A stretch of 6,473 nucleotides of DNA from Chloroflexota bacterium (lineage in GTDB: Bacteria; Chloroflexota; Limnocylindria; QHBO01): positions 1-6,473 of the forward strand of contig VBKA01000162.1 of assembly GCA_005879815.1 (NCBI GenBank), read 5' to 3'. The notes under the pieces are model-generated. The model was not told the origin of the DNA and searched no databases. It was given only the letters and a program-made list of their open reading frames with translations. Made by a program: the position numbers and the translations under genes. Positions 5,645-6,473 of this stretch are shown here, piece after piece (position 1 is the first letter of the stretch; each line of letters begins with the position of its first letter).

Positions 5645-6473
5645 GAATCGAGGCCTGCGAAGAGTCTCTTGGCGTACGAAACCGGCATGCTGCCGCCGTA
5701 GATCAGCGTGTCGTGGAAGGACTTCATCGAGAAGGCCGGACCCTGGGCGCGCTCCACGTCCGCCTTGAGCCGGTCGATCAGGTGGCGTCCGAACAGGTAG
5801 CTGAGCTGGTAGCTCGGCGTCGAGGTGTAGCGCTTCACCTCCGCGAGAGCCGCCGGCCGCTCGAAGCCGGTCTGCGCGATGAGGTACTCGATCGCATCCT
5901 CGAAGTCGATCTCACCGCGATGCAGCTTGACATCGAGCACGATCCGCGTCGCCCGCCAGATGGCATCGATGTGCTGGATGTACCGATGCTTGGGCGTGTC
6001 GTCGAATCCCAGCTCCTTCATGGTCCGCTCGCAGTAGAAGGCCCAGCCCTCGGTGAACTCCGCGGCCGAGAACAGGATGAGGCGCACCAGGCTGGGGTTG
6101 GTTCGGGCGGCTGCCAGCTGCAGGTGATGGCCGGGGTACGCCTCGTGGACCGATGTGTTGCTGATGGAGGCGTAGCTGTGCTCGCGCATCATCCCCGGCG
6201 TGGCGGGCGGCGTGACGATGTAAGTGCCGGTTGGCCGGGGGTCGAAGCGCGGCGGGTCGTAATAGGCCGCGAACGGGATCAGGTGGCGCAGGTATGAGGG
6301 CGTCTCGATGACGACCAGGGTGTCGTCCGCCGGCATCGTCGCTAGGTCGTGATCGATGACGAAGCGGCGCGCCGCAGCCATCGACCGCCGGTACTCCTCG
6401 AGTGCCTCGCCAAAGCTCGCGGGGTGGTCGTTCTTGACGAGATCTGCGATCTCCTCGGGAGAGAGCGTCGGAT
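5641..6473 (-). CDS. DUF885 family predicted metallopeptidase (C-terminal part, start outside window)
   Basis: DUF885 proteins are predicted zinc-dependent peptidases, usually about 550-600 residues. Here the last 276 residues are visible and the frame runs open through the window edge, so an ATG at 6381 is internal, not the start. The diagnostic HEAYPGHH (visible residues 109-116, bases 6147-6124) would supply metal-binding histidines and the catalytic Glu. TEGWAFY shortly after supplies the likely third ligand, Glu141. The C-terminal region with TSTPSYQLSYLFGR and FHDTLIYGGSMP is typical of the family. The stop overlaps the cyclophilin start by GTGA, suggesting co-translation. Whether it is exported cannot be judged because the N terminus is missing. 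Family assignment is firm; activity and substrate are inferred. Confidence 0.92.
   Translation of the reverse strand, partial: PTLSPEEIADLVKNDHPASFGEALEEYRRSMAAARRFVIDHDLATMPADDTLVVIETPSYLRHLIPFAAYYDPPRFDPRPTGTYIVTPPATPGMMREHSYASISNTSVHEAYPGHHLQLAAARTNPSLVRLILFSAAEFTEGWAFYCERTMKELGFDDTPKHRYIQHIDAIWRATRIVLDVKLHRGEIDFEDAIEYLIAQTGFERPAALAEVKRYTSTPSYQLSYLFGRHLIDRLKADVERAQGPAFSMKSFHDTLIYGGSMPVSYAKRLFAGLDS

Overview
This is ordinary-looking bacterial chromosome: high GC (roughly two thirds G+C in the genes), tightly packed, with several GTG starts and 4- to 8-base overlaps between neighbouring genes. I see no phage, transposon, CRISPR array or resistance gene. High GC, few recognisable Shine-Dalgarno sites, a Pro/Thr-rich lipoprotein, a DUF885 metallopeptidase and an AlkZ/HTH_42-type protein fit an uncultured Chloroflexota (Limnocylindria-like) or an Actinomycetota genome. 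That placement is inference from style, not from a marker gene.

Left part, plus strand (1-2285): four co-directional overlapping genes. They are the 3' part of holB (DNA polymerase III delta'), acyP (acylphosphatase), a small membrane-anchored protein of unknown function, and a diacylglycerol/sphingosine-type lipid kinase. The overlaps (GTGA, GTGA, then 8 bases) suggest one translationally coupled operon.

Middle, minus strand (2289-4665): a dGTP triphosphohydrolase-like HD-domain gene converges on the lipid kinase, with only 3 bases between the stop codons. Upstream of it lie a complete tRNA-Arg(CCG) with an encoded CCA end and its likely promoter, then an AlkZ-like winged-helix protein carrying a Gln-x-Gln motif.

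Intergenic region 4666-4942: the only sizeable non-coding stretch. Most of it is about 54% G+C, clearly lower than its surroundings. Read on the minus strand it holds a candidate sigma-70-type promoter, a possible G-quadruplex tract that overlaps a GAAA-capped hairpin, and a perfect 11-bp GC-rich hairpin closed by a C(UUCG)G loop just before the AlkZ-like gene. This is the part most worth a second look.

Right part, minus strand (4943-6473): a secreted lipoprotein cyclophilin (peptidyl-prolyl isomerase) overlaps by GTGA the C-terminal half of a DUF885 metallopeptidase that runs off the window. The two probably form one operon.

Functionally the genes are mostly housekeeping: replication clamp loading, nucleotide pool control, tRNA, possible alkylation repair, lipid phosphorylation, and protein folding or turnover. 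They do not form an evident single new system.
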